Part shown: one piece after another, positions 49,046-57,776 of the stretch
Position numbering within the stretch: the first letter of the stretch is position 1
Layout of the letters: every line of letters begins with the position of its first letter
Origin: Moesziomyces globuligerus
Lineage: Eukaryota; Basidiomycota; Ustilaginomycetes; Ustilaginales; Ustilaginaceae
Assembly: GCA_030849465.1 (NCBI GenBank)
Contig: JARVLF010000016.1
Location: 682,001-746,000, forward strand
Reading direction: 5' to 3'
DNA: 64,000 nt
Position numbers and translations under genes: made by a program
The notes under the pieces: model-generated
Databases searched by the model: none
Told to the model about the DNA's origin: nothing
Seen by the model: the letters and a program-made list of their open reading frames with translations, nothing else

Positions 49046-51829
49046 ATGCCTTCTTCCAGCATGGCCGCCGTCGAGGCGACCCTGCCAGCCGGCCAGGCGG
49101 ATGGCTCGCGACCTCCGCTCTCGGTCGCCCTGCATGTACCCACCCCGGCACTCAACCAGGTCAGCTCGGCTCCAGGCACTACGGCGCCCCTTTCCGGCAA
49201 CCCCAATCGCCGCTCGCACATCCAGCAGAACGTTCAGGCGCTTCCTACGCTCCCGGAAGCGTCGCATGCCAACGCGCTCAACACCGCCACGGGCCCGGCG
49301 CCCGCCGCGCTCGGCCTCACCGTCGACCTCGACCCCACCACCTCGGCCGCGCTCCAGGGCCTCAGCCCCGCCCAAAAGACGCTCGCTCTCTCGCGCTCGC
49401 AGGGCTACGATGCCATCGTCCTCGATCTCGCCAACGAGCGCTGGAAGGACCGCTGGGAGCGCCTCTGCCTCGCCAACCCCGCCGATCTCCCCTCGGCATC
49501 CGGCCCCTCCGCCGCCCCTTCGCCGCTTGCCTCCATCCAGATGTCCTCTGGTGCCGCCATGCTCCGCAGCAGTAGTCGCCAAGGCCTCAACAGCTTCACG
49601 CCCGGCGGCGCCAGGCAGTCGCCTTCTCCCGCGGTCAGCGGTGCTGCGCACGGCTTCGCGAGCGTGGCGCGCGAGGCGGAAGAGTGGCGCAAGGCGCCGG
49701 CGTTCAACCGCTCCGAGGTCAACCTCACCAAGCTCGAGGAGACCGAGGGTGTGGTGGCGCTCGCCAGCGCGTGGATCGAGCTCGACTCGCCCGACGAAGG
49801 CGTGCGGCTCGACTGCGAGCTGGCGCTGCGGCAGGAGCTCGCGTATGCGTCGTACCTCGGCATCTCCAACGTCGTCCTCCCGCCGCCCTCGTCCGATCCG
49901 GCACGCAGGCCGTTCCTCGCCGACTACGCGCGCGCCATCAACGCGTGCCTGGCGAGCGGCAGTGGCGAGACCGCTCCAGCGGGCAGCTGGATGACGCTCA
50001 CCGTCCAGCTGCCCATCTCGTCGCCGCATCAGCTCAACAAGATCCTGCAGCGCCAGAACGGTAAGAACGGCTTCGGCCTCACCGCTTCGACGACGGCGGG
50101 TAGCAACGCGTCGGCGAGCTCGCAGGCGTCGCACACCAGCGCCACGTCGTCGGCGGCGCTGCTCCGCGCCGAGGACGACTGGGCGTGGGAGACGTGGGAG
50201 GAGCTGCGCCAGCTGTGCGCGTACAACACGCGGCTGCAGCTCGCGCTCGATCTCGGCAGTCCCTTGCCCGGGCCGAGCGTGCTGGCGCGCTGGATGGCCG
50301 AGCCGATCAGCATGCTCTGGGTGCCGAGCACCTCGTACCTCGCCAACGCCAAGGGGTTTCCTGTGCTCTCCAAGGCCTCGCAGGCGTTCTTCCGCAGCAT
50401 GTTTCGCAAGAATCCCACGGTCGTGTTGAGCGGCGTGCAGAGTCCGCCCGCGACGCACTCGCGCGGTGGACCGCTGGCGTATCTGCAGTATCTGCGGCAT
50501 CTCGAAAAGGCGACGCCGCCCGAGGGGGCGGTCGACTCGTTCGCACGCGGATACACCGACTGGTTGCAGGCGCCGCTGCAGCCGCTGATGGACAATCTCG
50601 AGGGCACGACGTACGAGGTGTTTGAGCGCGATCCGGTCAAGTACGCGCTCTACGAGGAGGCGGTCTACAAGGCATTGCTCGACCGACCCGCTGCAGCGAG
50701 TACGTTGATCTGGGTGTGTGGTGCTGGTAGGGGACCGTTGGTGGATCGATGTCTCAATGCGGCCGACCGCGCGGGGAGGTCAGTACGGCTGGTGGCGCTC
50801 GAGAAGAATCCGAATGCATTGGTCACGCTGCAGGAGCGACAGGCGCTCGAGTGGGGCGACCAGGTGCAGGTGCAGTATGGCGATATGCGTCGCTATCCTG
50901 TGCCGGCGAGTATGGCGGATCGACCCGATGTGGTGGTCAGCGAGTTGCTGGGCAGCTTTGGCGACAACGAGCTGTCGCCCGAGTGTCTGGATGGGGCGAT
51001 GCGATTCCTCAAGCCGAATGGGATTTCGATTCCGTCTTCGTATACGGCGTTTCTCTCGCCCTTGTCGTCGGCCAAGCTGCATACCGAGGTGCTCAACGGT
51101 TCGAATGCGGCGTTGGCTTCCGCGATGCAGAAGGCGGCAGAGACTCCGTACGTGGTGCTCTTCCAGAACGTTGCGCTGCTAGCTGCGAGTGGGGGGCGAG
51201 GGAATGTGGAGCAGGTTCAGGAGTCGTGGACGTTTGAACATCGGCCTAGTGCGGTAACGCCGCTGGTGTACGACGAACAGGGTTTGCCGGCTTCGAACGG
51301 ACATAACATTCGATCTGCCAAGCATACCTTTCACATTCCTCAGGCGGGGACGTGTCACGGATTGGCGGGATACTTTGAAGCGCATCTGTACGACAATGTG
51401 GTACTCAGCATCCATCCCGACCCTGTACGGGGGTCGAAGGATATGCTAAGTTGGTTCCCGATCTTCTTTCCGTTTAGAGAACCTCTCTATCTTCCTGCCA
51501 ATTGCGAGTTGGATGTACACATGTGGCGACTCAGCTCGAACGACAAGGTTTGGTACGAATGGTCCGCCGAAGTCTTCCTTCCGCTTGCCGTCGAACAGCC
51601 AAAACAAAGACCCGTCTCGCTAGATGCAAGCTCCTCCATCGGTTCCAACAGCACCGCCGCCGAACAACACTTTGCAAACGCTCCAAACACCCCGCGCATG
51701 CCAAGCCTCAGCCTCCCCACCCCACCCGACTCGCTCCAACCAAGCCTCATCCAACACTTCACCCGCACAAAGATCAACTCGTCCCGCCTCCACAACCCCG
51801 CAGGACGCAGCTCCTGGATCGGCCTCTAA
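49046..51829 (+). CDS. PRMT5: Protein arginine methyltransferase 5 (Skb1/Hsl7 type)
   Basis: Intronless, 927 residues from MPSSSMAAVEATLP. The N-terminal TIM-barrel part includes LASAWIELDSPDEGVRLDCE and YLGISNVVLPP. The motif TYEVFERDPVKYALYEEA contains the Phe typical of type II enzymes that make symmetric dimethylarginine. The SAM site is WVCGAGRGPLV (about 553), followed by VALEKNPNALVTL. The catalytic double-E loop is SELLGSFGDNELSPECLDG with Glu633 and Glu642. The C-terminal beta-barrel ends near LPANCELDVHMWR. The last ~80 residues are a low-complexity tail. PRMT5 methylates histones and spliceosomal Sm proteins; fungal orthologs also affect morphology through PAK kinases and the Wee1 pathway. 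The call is firm. Confidence 0.96.
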   Translation: MPSSSMAAVEATLPAGQADGSRPPLSVALHVPTPALNQVSSAPGTTAPLSGNPNRRSHIQQNVQALPTLPEASHANALNTATGPAPAALGLTVDLDPTTSAALQGLSPAQKTLALSRSQGYDAIVLDLANERWKDRWERLCLANPADLPSASGPSAAPSPLASIQMSSGAAMLRSSSRQGLNSFTPGGARQSPSPAVSGAAHGFASVAREAEEWRKAPAFNRSEVNLTKLEETEGVVALASAWIELDSPDEGVRLDCELALRQELAYASYLGISNVVLPPPSSDPARRPFLADYARAINACLASGSGETAPAGSWMTLTVQLPISSPHQLNKILQRQNGKNGFGLTASTTAGSNASASSQASHTSATSSAALLRAEDDWAWETWEELRQLCAYNTRLQLALDLGSPLPGPSVLARWMAEPISMLWVPSTSYLANAKGFPVLSKASQAFFRSMFRKNPTVVLSGVQSPPATHSRGGPLAYLQYLRHLEKATPPEGAVDSFARGYTDWLQAPLQPLMDNLEGTTYEVFERDPVKYALYEEAVYKALLDRPAAASTLIWVCGAGRGPLVDRCLNAADRAGRSVRLVALEKNPNALVTLQERQALEWGDQVQVQYGDMRRYPVPASMADRPDVVVSELLGSFGDNELSPECLDGAMRFLKPNGISIPSSYTAFLSPLSSAKLHTEVLNGSNAALASAMQKAAETPYVVLFQNVALLAASGGRGNVEQVQESWTFEHRPSAVTPLVYDEQGLPASNGHNIRSAKHTFHIPQAGTCHGLAGYFEAHLYDNVVLSIHPDPVRGSKDMLSWFPIFFPFREPLYLPANCELDVHMWRLSSNDKVWYEWSAEVFLPLAVEQPKQRPVSLDASSSIGSNSTAAEQHFANAPNTPRMPSLSLPTPPDSLQPSLIQHFTRTKINSSRLHNPAGRSSWIGL

Positions 51830-52057
51830 GCCCCTCAACCCCTCATCACATGGACATTTGCCGGAACACATCCTTCCCCTCCCAATCCAATCCGAATGCA
51901 CGCTTGCGTGCGACGAACAAAGCTCAACATTCCAGCTTCAGTAGCGTGTGGATGAGCAAGTTCGGAACGGAAGCGATGCGAATGCAGATGCGAGCTAAAC
52001 CTACTGACTACAACAGAAACAAGAAAGAAGGGGGTAGCCAGAAAAAAAAGCCCAAGC

Positions 52058-54841
52058 CTAGGCCGAGGGATTGATAGCGGCCGAGGTGCGTCTCCACCAG
52101 CCGAGGGCTGCGACGCTGCCGGCCAGTGCGACGCCGAGCAGCGCAGCGCCGCTGACAAAGTTGAGCATGCCAGCATCGGTGCCGTCGAGCTTTGCGGCTG
52201 CGCGGCGTTGCTTGCGGCGACGCCTGCCCTTGCTGCTCCTCAGCCTCGCGTTGCGCTGGCTTCTCTGACCGGTCTCATCGCCCATCCAGCCGAGATTGAA
52301 GAGTCCCGACAGCGCGCTGGTCGAGGTGGCGCGCGAGCGGTGCGACCGAGGCGGTGCAGACGTGGGCATCTCGTCGTCGCTCTCAAAGGTGAGGCAGCCG
52401 CTTTCGCTGATCCCCGCCAGACTGCCCATTTCCTCGGCCTGCCTGAGCCCATCCTCCTCGTCCGCGCGTCGCTCCTCGGCCTGCAACGCCAGCACGACCG
52501 CCTCGCTCCACTCGTCCGTGCTGATCTGCGCCGCCACGTCGTGGTCGAGCATGCAGGCCTCGCGGAAGAAGTAGAACGCACCCGGTTGGCTCGCAGCGGG
52601 ATCGGCCTGCACCACAAAGTCGGAAAAGTCCAACTGGTTCGCATCGCCCGGACCCGCCGCATGGTCCGGTGACGCGACCCGGCTCGACTCGGCTACGGTG
52701 GGCGAGTTGGGTGCGCGTGTGCTCTTGCTCGGCGAAGCGGCTCCACCCTCAGCAGCGGCAAAGGTGAGCGAGGCGATGCTTGGCGTCCGGCTCGACGTCG
52801 TGGTGGTAGGATTCGGGCTGAAGCGCCGTCGCACGTTGCTCGTCGGATGCGGCGCGCCCTGTCCGCCACTCACGAACGGACTGGTGAGCTGACCGTAGGG
52901 AAACGCCAGCGGAGAGCGATTGGATGCAAGGGAAGGAAGATGCAGCCTCGCATACGACACATAGAGACGCGCCAGCGCTTTGGGCCCGCCGAGCGAGGCG
53001 ACGAGTCGCTGGCGGTGCGACATGTACGAGTGCGAGTGAAGACGATCTCGCAAAGAGGTCGGCATCATTTCAGCTGTTGCGGGGAGGTTGAGCGCCGAGC
53101 GAGCCAGGAAAGGCTCAAGAATCTCCGAAAGTCGGGCTTGCAAGGCGCTCTGGTCTGGATGACCGGCGGTGGAGGGAAGAAGGGGCAGAAAGTCCTGGAC
53201 GAGGCGCTCGGTCGCGAGGCTGACATCTGCAGCTCTCCAGGCGCGGGCGAAGTACTCGAAAGCATCCGGTATGCCGGAAGAGGAGGATGACGATGTCCTC
53301 CTGAGCTGGTCAGCGAGGCTCGATGACCGGTGCACACTGTCGCTGTTGGCATGTTGCAGGCCGATGAGCGAGAGCGTGGTCGGATCCATGTTGTATCTGG
53401 CGAGCACCTCGAGTTCCTTCCAGGCCTCGAGCACGTCGTCGTCTTGGTCCGTCAGTGCATCGGTCTGGCTGGACTCGGACGCAGCCGCATGTGCACGTTC
53501 GAGGCCAGCCGAGGTGGCTGCGAGGCTGGCGACGCGGCTAGCGGCGCGACTGCCAAGCACGGTGGCGCTTTCGTCGCTAGCGATGGTGTTGATGCTGAGT
53601 GTGCTCGTGTTGGGCCCGAGGTCCTCGTCGCTGTCGATGCTGATGCGAGATAGGTCTTGAGCATGCGAGTTTGAGGTTGACTGGGACGACGCCGACGAGG
53701 GGGTGGCTCGACGGATGGCGGCGAGGACGCGGTCGCCGTCTTCAAAGGCGCTGAGAGCCTCCTCGAGGGCCTGATTGAGCTGCAGCTGCGCTGCGGAACG
53801 CTGTTGGTGCTCTTGCTCGAGGCGCCTGCGTCTGAGGATGCGATCCGAGATGAAGGTTTCTGTGATAGCTTCGTTGCGGCTGAGATCGGATGCCAGCAGT
53901 CGCATCAGACGTGCCGGGACGGAGTCGATCTGCAACGGCGCGGGTCCGATGACGAGCAGGGGCCAGATGCCGGTGTCGATCTTGTCCAGATGTACGGTGA
54001 CTAGACGTACTTCGGGCGGGCCGGAAGTGGGAGCGATTGCGGGCGAGCCGAAATTGTGTTGAGCGGCCGTCGAGGCAGAGGAGGGGACCTCGGCCAAGTT
54101 GGAGATGGAGTGCGAGCGACGGACGTTGGGATGCGTGTCTTGCTCCGTAGAGGGGACGGAAGGGGTGGCATACCTGCGCTGATCGCCTGGATCCGAGAGG
54201 ACTACGCTCTGGGTGAGGCTGGCATCGGCCGAGTCGGAAGAGCCGAGATCGCTGGAGCCGCTGGACCACTCTGTGGCCGGGCCGGCCGAATGGGTTGGGA
54301 GAGAGGGTGGCGTGGAGTTGGAAAGCACCTCGTAGCTGGAGCCGGAGTTGACCGAGATTATGGATGCGGAGAGGCTCGAACTGGAGGGCTGAGGGGATTC
54401 GAGGTGGACGTGGGAGCCCGAAGCGCGGGAGCTGGCCGAAGTGGCGACGGAAGGGACGGTGCTTTGCCTCTGGCGTGGATGGGCGTGGTCTGGACGCGCG
54501 TAGGAAGTGTCGGCGGAACCTGAGGCCGAGTTGCTGGGCGGAGTAGCGGAGGAACGGGCGAAGGAGCGAGATCTGCGTTTGCGAGTGCGGTCGCGATCCG
54601 CGATCCTCCAGGTGGAAGAGTCGGTGTTGACGCGGCCGAAGAGCCGGGCCTGGAGGATGGGCGGGTGGCTTTGGATGGTTGCCGAAACATGGTCGGAGGC
54701 GATGCGGATGTCGATGTCGGCGGCGGAGATGGAGTGGGGTACGAGGAACAAGACGGTGGCCTGGTCGTGGGACTGATGGAAGGTCCAGCCATAGAGAGGG
54801 CCGAGGCCGGACGGGTGGCGCATGATGAGCGGATCGCCCAA
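52058..54841 (-). CDS. Tail-anchored protein with N-terminal CS (p23/HSP20-like) domain
   Basis: Intronless, 927 residues. Residues about 15-85 resemble a CS domain: GWTFHQSHDQATVLFLVP, then SISAADIDIRIASDHVSATI, a strand arrangement found in p23 and NudC-like cochaperones. The region 90-260 is Ser rich and disordered. The middle (about 300-640) has helical segments (RLMRLLASDLSRNEAITET, WKELEVLARYNMDPTTLSLI). A basic patch (RSSKGRRRRKQRRAAAKLD) precedes a single hydrophobic segment (FVSGAALLGVALAGSVAALG) near the C-terminus, leaving only about 14 residues beyond it. This suggests a tail anchor with the bulk in the cytosol. I do not know a named ortholog. The CS assignment is from pattern only. 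Confidence 0.75.
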   Translation of the reverse strand: MGDPLIMRHPSGLGPLYGWTFHQSHDQATVLFLVPHSISAADIDIRIASDHVSATIQSHPPILQARLFGRVNTDSSTWRIADRDRTRKRRSRSFARSSATPPSNSASGSADTSYARPDHAHPRQRQSTVPSVATSASSRASGSHVHLESPQPSSSSLSASIISVNSGSSYEVLSNSTPPSLPTHSAGPATEWSSGSSDLGSSDSADASLTQSVVLSDPGDQRRYATPSVPSTEQDTHPNVRRSHSISNLAEVPSSASTAAQHNFGSPAIAPTSGPPEVRLVTVHLDKIDTGIWPLLVIGPAPLQIDSVPARLMRLLASDLSRNEAITETFISDRILRRRRLEQEHQQRSAAQLQLNQALEEALSAFEDGDRVLAAIRRATPSSASSQSTSNSHAQDLSRISIDSDEDLGPNTSTLSINTIASDESATVLGSRAASRVASLAATSAGLERAHAAASESSQTDALTDQDDDVLEAWKELEVLARYNMDPTTLSLIGLQHANSDSVHRSSSLADQLRRTSSSSSSGIPDAFEYFARAWRAADVSLATERLVQDFLPLLPSTAGHPDQSALQARLSEILEPFLARSALNLPATAEMMPTSLRDRLHSHSYMSHRQRLVASLGGPKALARLYVSYARLHLPSLASNRSPLAFPYGQLTSPFVSGGQGAPHPTSNVRRRFSPNPTTTTSSRTPSIASLTFAAAEGGAASPSKSTRAPNSPTVAESSRVASPDHAAGPGDANQLDFSDFVVQADPAASQPGAFYFFREACMLDHDVAAQISTDEWSEAVVLALQAEERRADEEDGLRQAEEMGSLAGISESGCLTFESDDEMPTSAPPRSHRSRATSTSALSGLFNLGWMGDETGQRSQRNARLRSSKGRRRRKQRRAAAKLDGTDAGMLNFVSGAALLGVALAGSVAALGWWRRTSAAINPSA

Positions 54842-56606
54842 CGACTAGGGCCGTGGCGAGGAGATGGCGTGCCACATTTGCTGGGAGTGCGATAAGCGCA
54901 CGAAGGGGCGGAGGTCTCGATGCGACCGATGGCGGCTGCTCGAGGTGGATGGTGATTTCTGCTGCCCTTTGTAGCGGAGGAGATGAAGGAGGAGGCGAAG
55001 CGTCGATGGTAGGCGATGCTGCTGAGTTGGTGGGGTTGGCTTTTGTTGAGCGGTGCTCAGACCCTGCGTGTTGGTCTAGCAGTGCGCAGTGGGCTGAGGC
55101 GGGCGTGCTGAGACACTGGCGCATCCTGACTGCTGTTAGCTGCCGCTGCAACTGCAATTGCAACTGTGCGCCTCGCTCGCGCGCCTGACGATTTGCCCCC
55201 TCTGGCCGGCTGCACAGCGCGAGCCAAATTTGGTTGGGGCCCCTGCAGCTCCATGCGCAAGAGATGCGAAAACGATTCAGGGTTCAGGTGGAGGTGGCTT
55301 GGCGATGTTGGTTGGTGGGCCTAACACGCTTTTCATTTATGCCAGTCCCTGCCAGTCCCTGCCAGTCCCTGCAGAAGCGTAGCAAAGCTGTGCGGGCTTT
55401 GGCGTTTGTGCCATGCACTGCACCCCGTGCAGAAGGGGCGTCGCGATCTGTGCTGGACGAATCCTCTGCTGTCCAGGAGCGTGCAGCTTGGCTTGGAGGC
55501 GAGGCTGGTTTTGGCAGCCGGTTGCAGGCCATGCACCCGAGCCACCACGCATCGCGGCTTTGCAGCTTTGCAGAACGAGGGCCATGGAAACGGGGGTGCG
55601 CTGGTGGTGGGTCCAGTGCAGCCAGCCCACTGCAGCCACAGCAAAGCAAGCGAGTCGAAGCCAAGCGAGTGATAGTGGCGGCGGAAGCTGACTTGCTCTT
55701 GCTCTTGGTCTGGCTCGACGACGCTTTCGGAAGTAGGGCGTTGGGCCTCTCCGCCTGTGCCTGTGCCTGAGTCTGAGTCTGAGCCCAACTTGATCGGCGG
55801 GACCGAACGCGAAGGCCGCCGCACCATTCAGTAGCAAGCGCCAAGCGCGAAGCGCTCACACTGCTCCATGAGGCCCGGCGGTCAATCGACTGGCAAGCGA
55901 CGGGCAGGCGCCAGAGCAATCTAGGCCGGTGTGTGAACGAGATTGGGACTGGCTGCATGCGACCAAAGTGTGCGCGCGTGAGGCGAATCGGACTGTCAAG
56001 TCGACTCTCACTCTCACTCGACTGGAACCTCATTTGACTCACGCTCGCCCGCCCCCGTGAGTCTGTGCTTTTAGACTTTACCAACTCGGCAAGCCCGCAT
56101 CCGCCGCGTTGGCCGCCCCAAGCAGCAAACGCGCGACCGACACTCCGACAACACGCTCCTCTCTGGGCCTCTCTCTGCCAAATTGCAATCTCGCATTGGC
56201 CTGATTTTCGCTCGCTCGCGCCCACCCACTCAGCCTGGCCAACTGCATTCTTTTCCTTAGCAGCCACAGCAGCAGCACGCCTGCGACCCTGCGAGGCCAA
56301 CGCGGCCAACGCTGCCAACGCTGCCAACGCTCGACCGGCTCACCCGCATCCACTCACCTTCCGCCGCCCGTCACGCCTCGGCGCTCGACTCGTCTCTCTG
56401 AACCTTTTCCCCACCCATGCTCATCCCCACCCGATCCACCTTTCTTCCTCCATCGTCTCAACGAGACCCTCTCTGGCCCCCCTCAACTCAGGAGCGCTCA
56501 TCACTCTTTCTATCTGCGTCTTGAGCAAACCGCAACCACCCGCGCCTCGCTTCTCTCCCCGGTGGCGGCCGCACATCCGCCCGCCTGCTGCTCTCCGCAA
56601 CCTAGC
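54842..56606. other. Divergent intergenic region rich in short tandem repeats
   Basis: About 1.76 kb between the CS-domain gene and the Bem3-like gene. It holds three exact copies of gccagtccct (55341-55370), a ctgcaactgcaattgcaac tract near 55146-55165, a gcctgtgcctgagtctgagt tract near 55756-55785 and gccaacgct repeats near 56301-56335. A 347-codon minus-strand frame crosses it without any domain. The last 300 bases are a C-rich 5' leader. Confidence 0.5.
55341..55370 (+). repeat. 10-bp tandem repeat, three copies
   Basis: Three exact head-to-tail copies of gccagtccct followed by a partial gc. Lies in the intergenic region between two divergent genes. Confidence 0.9.
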
Positions 56607-57776
56607 ATGGCAAGCCCTCCCACCCGACCGCCTCGCTTCGGCATCGATACCGCCATGGACAACTCAGCCATGTATGCCAACGACGCAAACTCAACCGCCT
56701 CCCACGGCTCCTCCAGCCGCTTTGCTCCCGCCGTCGGCACACGCTCCACCACCACCCCCGCTCCCTCCCCCACCGCTCTCGCAGACGTGCTCGGCAGGGC
56801 CAACGGCGATCACGTCGCCGCCCTCGACCACGTCCTCGCAGAGCGTAATCAGTTCTGCCTCGACAACGCAAAGCTCTCGTCCGAGAACGTTCGCATCTGG
56901 AACCTCATGGGCCGCATCCGAAAGGAGAACGAGAGCCTCAAGGCAAGATGCCAAGAGCTCGAACGCGCTTACGGCGCTCCTCCCGCGGCTAGAGGCTCTC
57001 CGCTCGGTTCCGCTAACGCTGCCACCCCTGGCTCCCCAGCTGGCGGCCGCCGTCGGCTTCCCTACGGCCACGACATCGAGAGATCCAGCAGCCCGCTCAG
57101 TTCGCCCCGTCACGCCCGGCAGAACTCTCGATCCGAGCTCGACCAGCGTCTCGCTTCAGCAGGCCAACCTGCCAACGTCGGTGGGCCTCAACACCCCACC
57201 GACAGCAGCGCAAATGGCTCGGGTGCGCCCTCCGCTTCGATGCCCGAACCTACCGCGCTTCACGCCAACGCCAACGGCGCCAATCACGCCTACGATAGCC
57301 CTCTCACGAGCGTCGACCAAGGCCCCTCCTCGCGCAGCACCCAACCAGTCGATTTCGGCCAGGACCGATCCGTCCCCTCCAATTCGGACCATCAGGCTTC
57401 CATCATGCAGCAGCGCGCAGTCGCACAGGCACAGGCACAGGCGCAAGCGCAATCCATGTCCCTCGCTCGATCCGCACAGGGCCCAGACACTCTCACCGAC
57501 TCCCTCGCCAGCCACGACAGCGCCGACTTTGAGGCCGTCGATCGCAGCTCCGCTTCCGGCACCGACGACAGCCCGCACCTGCACCAGTCTGCAAACCACA
57601 ACCCCCCCTCCACCCACAATCAGCTCAGAGCCCCCGTCCAGCAGCCCTACACCGCCCCCTCGGGCGTCCCCGCCTCGCCCTACCTGCCTTCCGTAGACAG
57701 GGCAGCCGAGCACGAGCGATCTCTCCTCGCCTCCGGTCCGAACCGCAACCGCGCGCCGAAATCACCCCCACCATGA
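56607..57776 (+). CDS. N-terminal part of a Bem3-like RhoGAP gene (coiled-coil part, frame ends at 57776)
   Basis: The frame from MASPPTRPPRFGIDTAMD at 56607 encodes 389 residues. Residues about 55-125 hold a helical segment with heptad character (DHVLAERNQFCLDNAKLSSE, NVRIWNLMGRIRKENESLKA, RCQELERAY), as in the N-terminus of fungal Bem3-type GAPs. The rest is Ser/Pro/Gln rich, with a QAQAQAQ run. The stop TGA at 57774 overlaps the ATG of the PX-PH-RhoGAP frame (ATGA), which lies one base out of phase. Together the two frames total about 1180 residues, close to yeast Bem3 (about 1130), so I regard them as one gene broken by an unrecognised intron, a missing base in the sequence or a real frame change. 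The start could also be 15 codons upstream (56562). Confidence 0.75.
   Translation: MASPPTRPPRFGIDTAMDNSAMYANDANSTASHGSSSRFAPAVGTRSTTTPAPSPTALADVLGRANGDHVAALDHVLAERNQFCLDNAKLSSENVRIWNLMGRIRKENESLKARCQELERAYGAPPAARGSPLGSANAATPGSPAGGRRRLPYGHDIERSSSPLSSPRHARQNSRSELDQRLASAGQPANVGGPQHPTDSSANGSGAPSASMPEPTALHANANGANHAYDSPLTSVDQGPSSRSTQPVDFGQDRSVPSNSDHQASIMQQRAVAQAQAQAQAQSMSLARSAQGPDTLTDSLASHDSADFEAVDRSSASGTDDSPHLHQSANHNPPSTHNQLRAPVQQPYTAPSGVPASPYLPSVDRAAEHERSLLASGPNRNRAPKSPPP

Noticed and set aside
49028..50500. 490-codon minus-strand frame opposite the PRMT5 N-terminal half
   Set aside because: Antisense shadow; PRMT5 motifs are continuous on the plus strand.
53742..55163. 473-codon minus-strand frame overlapping the CS-domain gene on the same strand
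   Set aside because: Alternative frame of the same strand; Pro/Arg/His-rich translation typical of an out-of-frame reading of GC-rich coding DNA.
55284..56327. 347-codon minus-strand frame in the repeat-rich promoter region
   Set aside because: Ala/Arg/Ser-rich and partly built from tandem repeats; no domain and no sign of a proper start.
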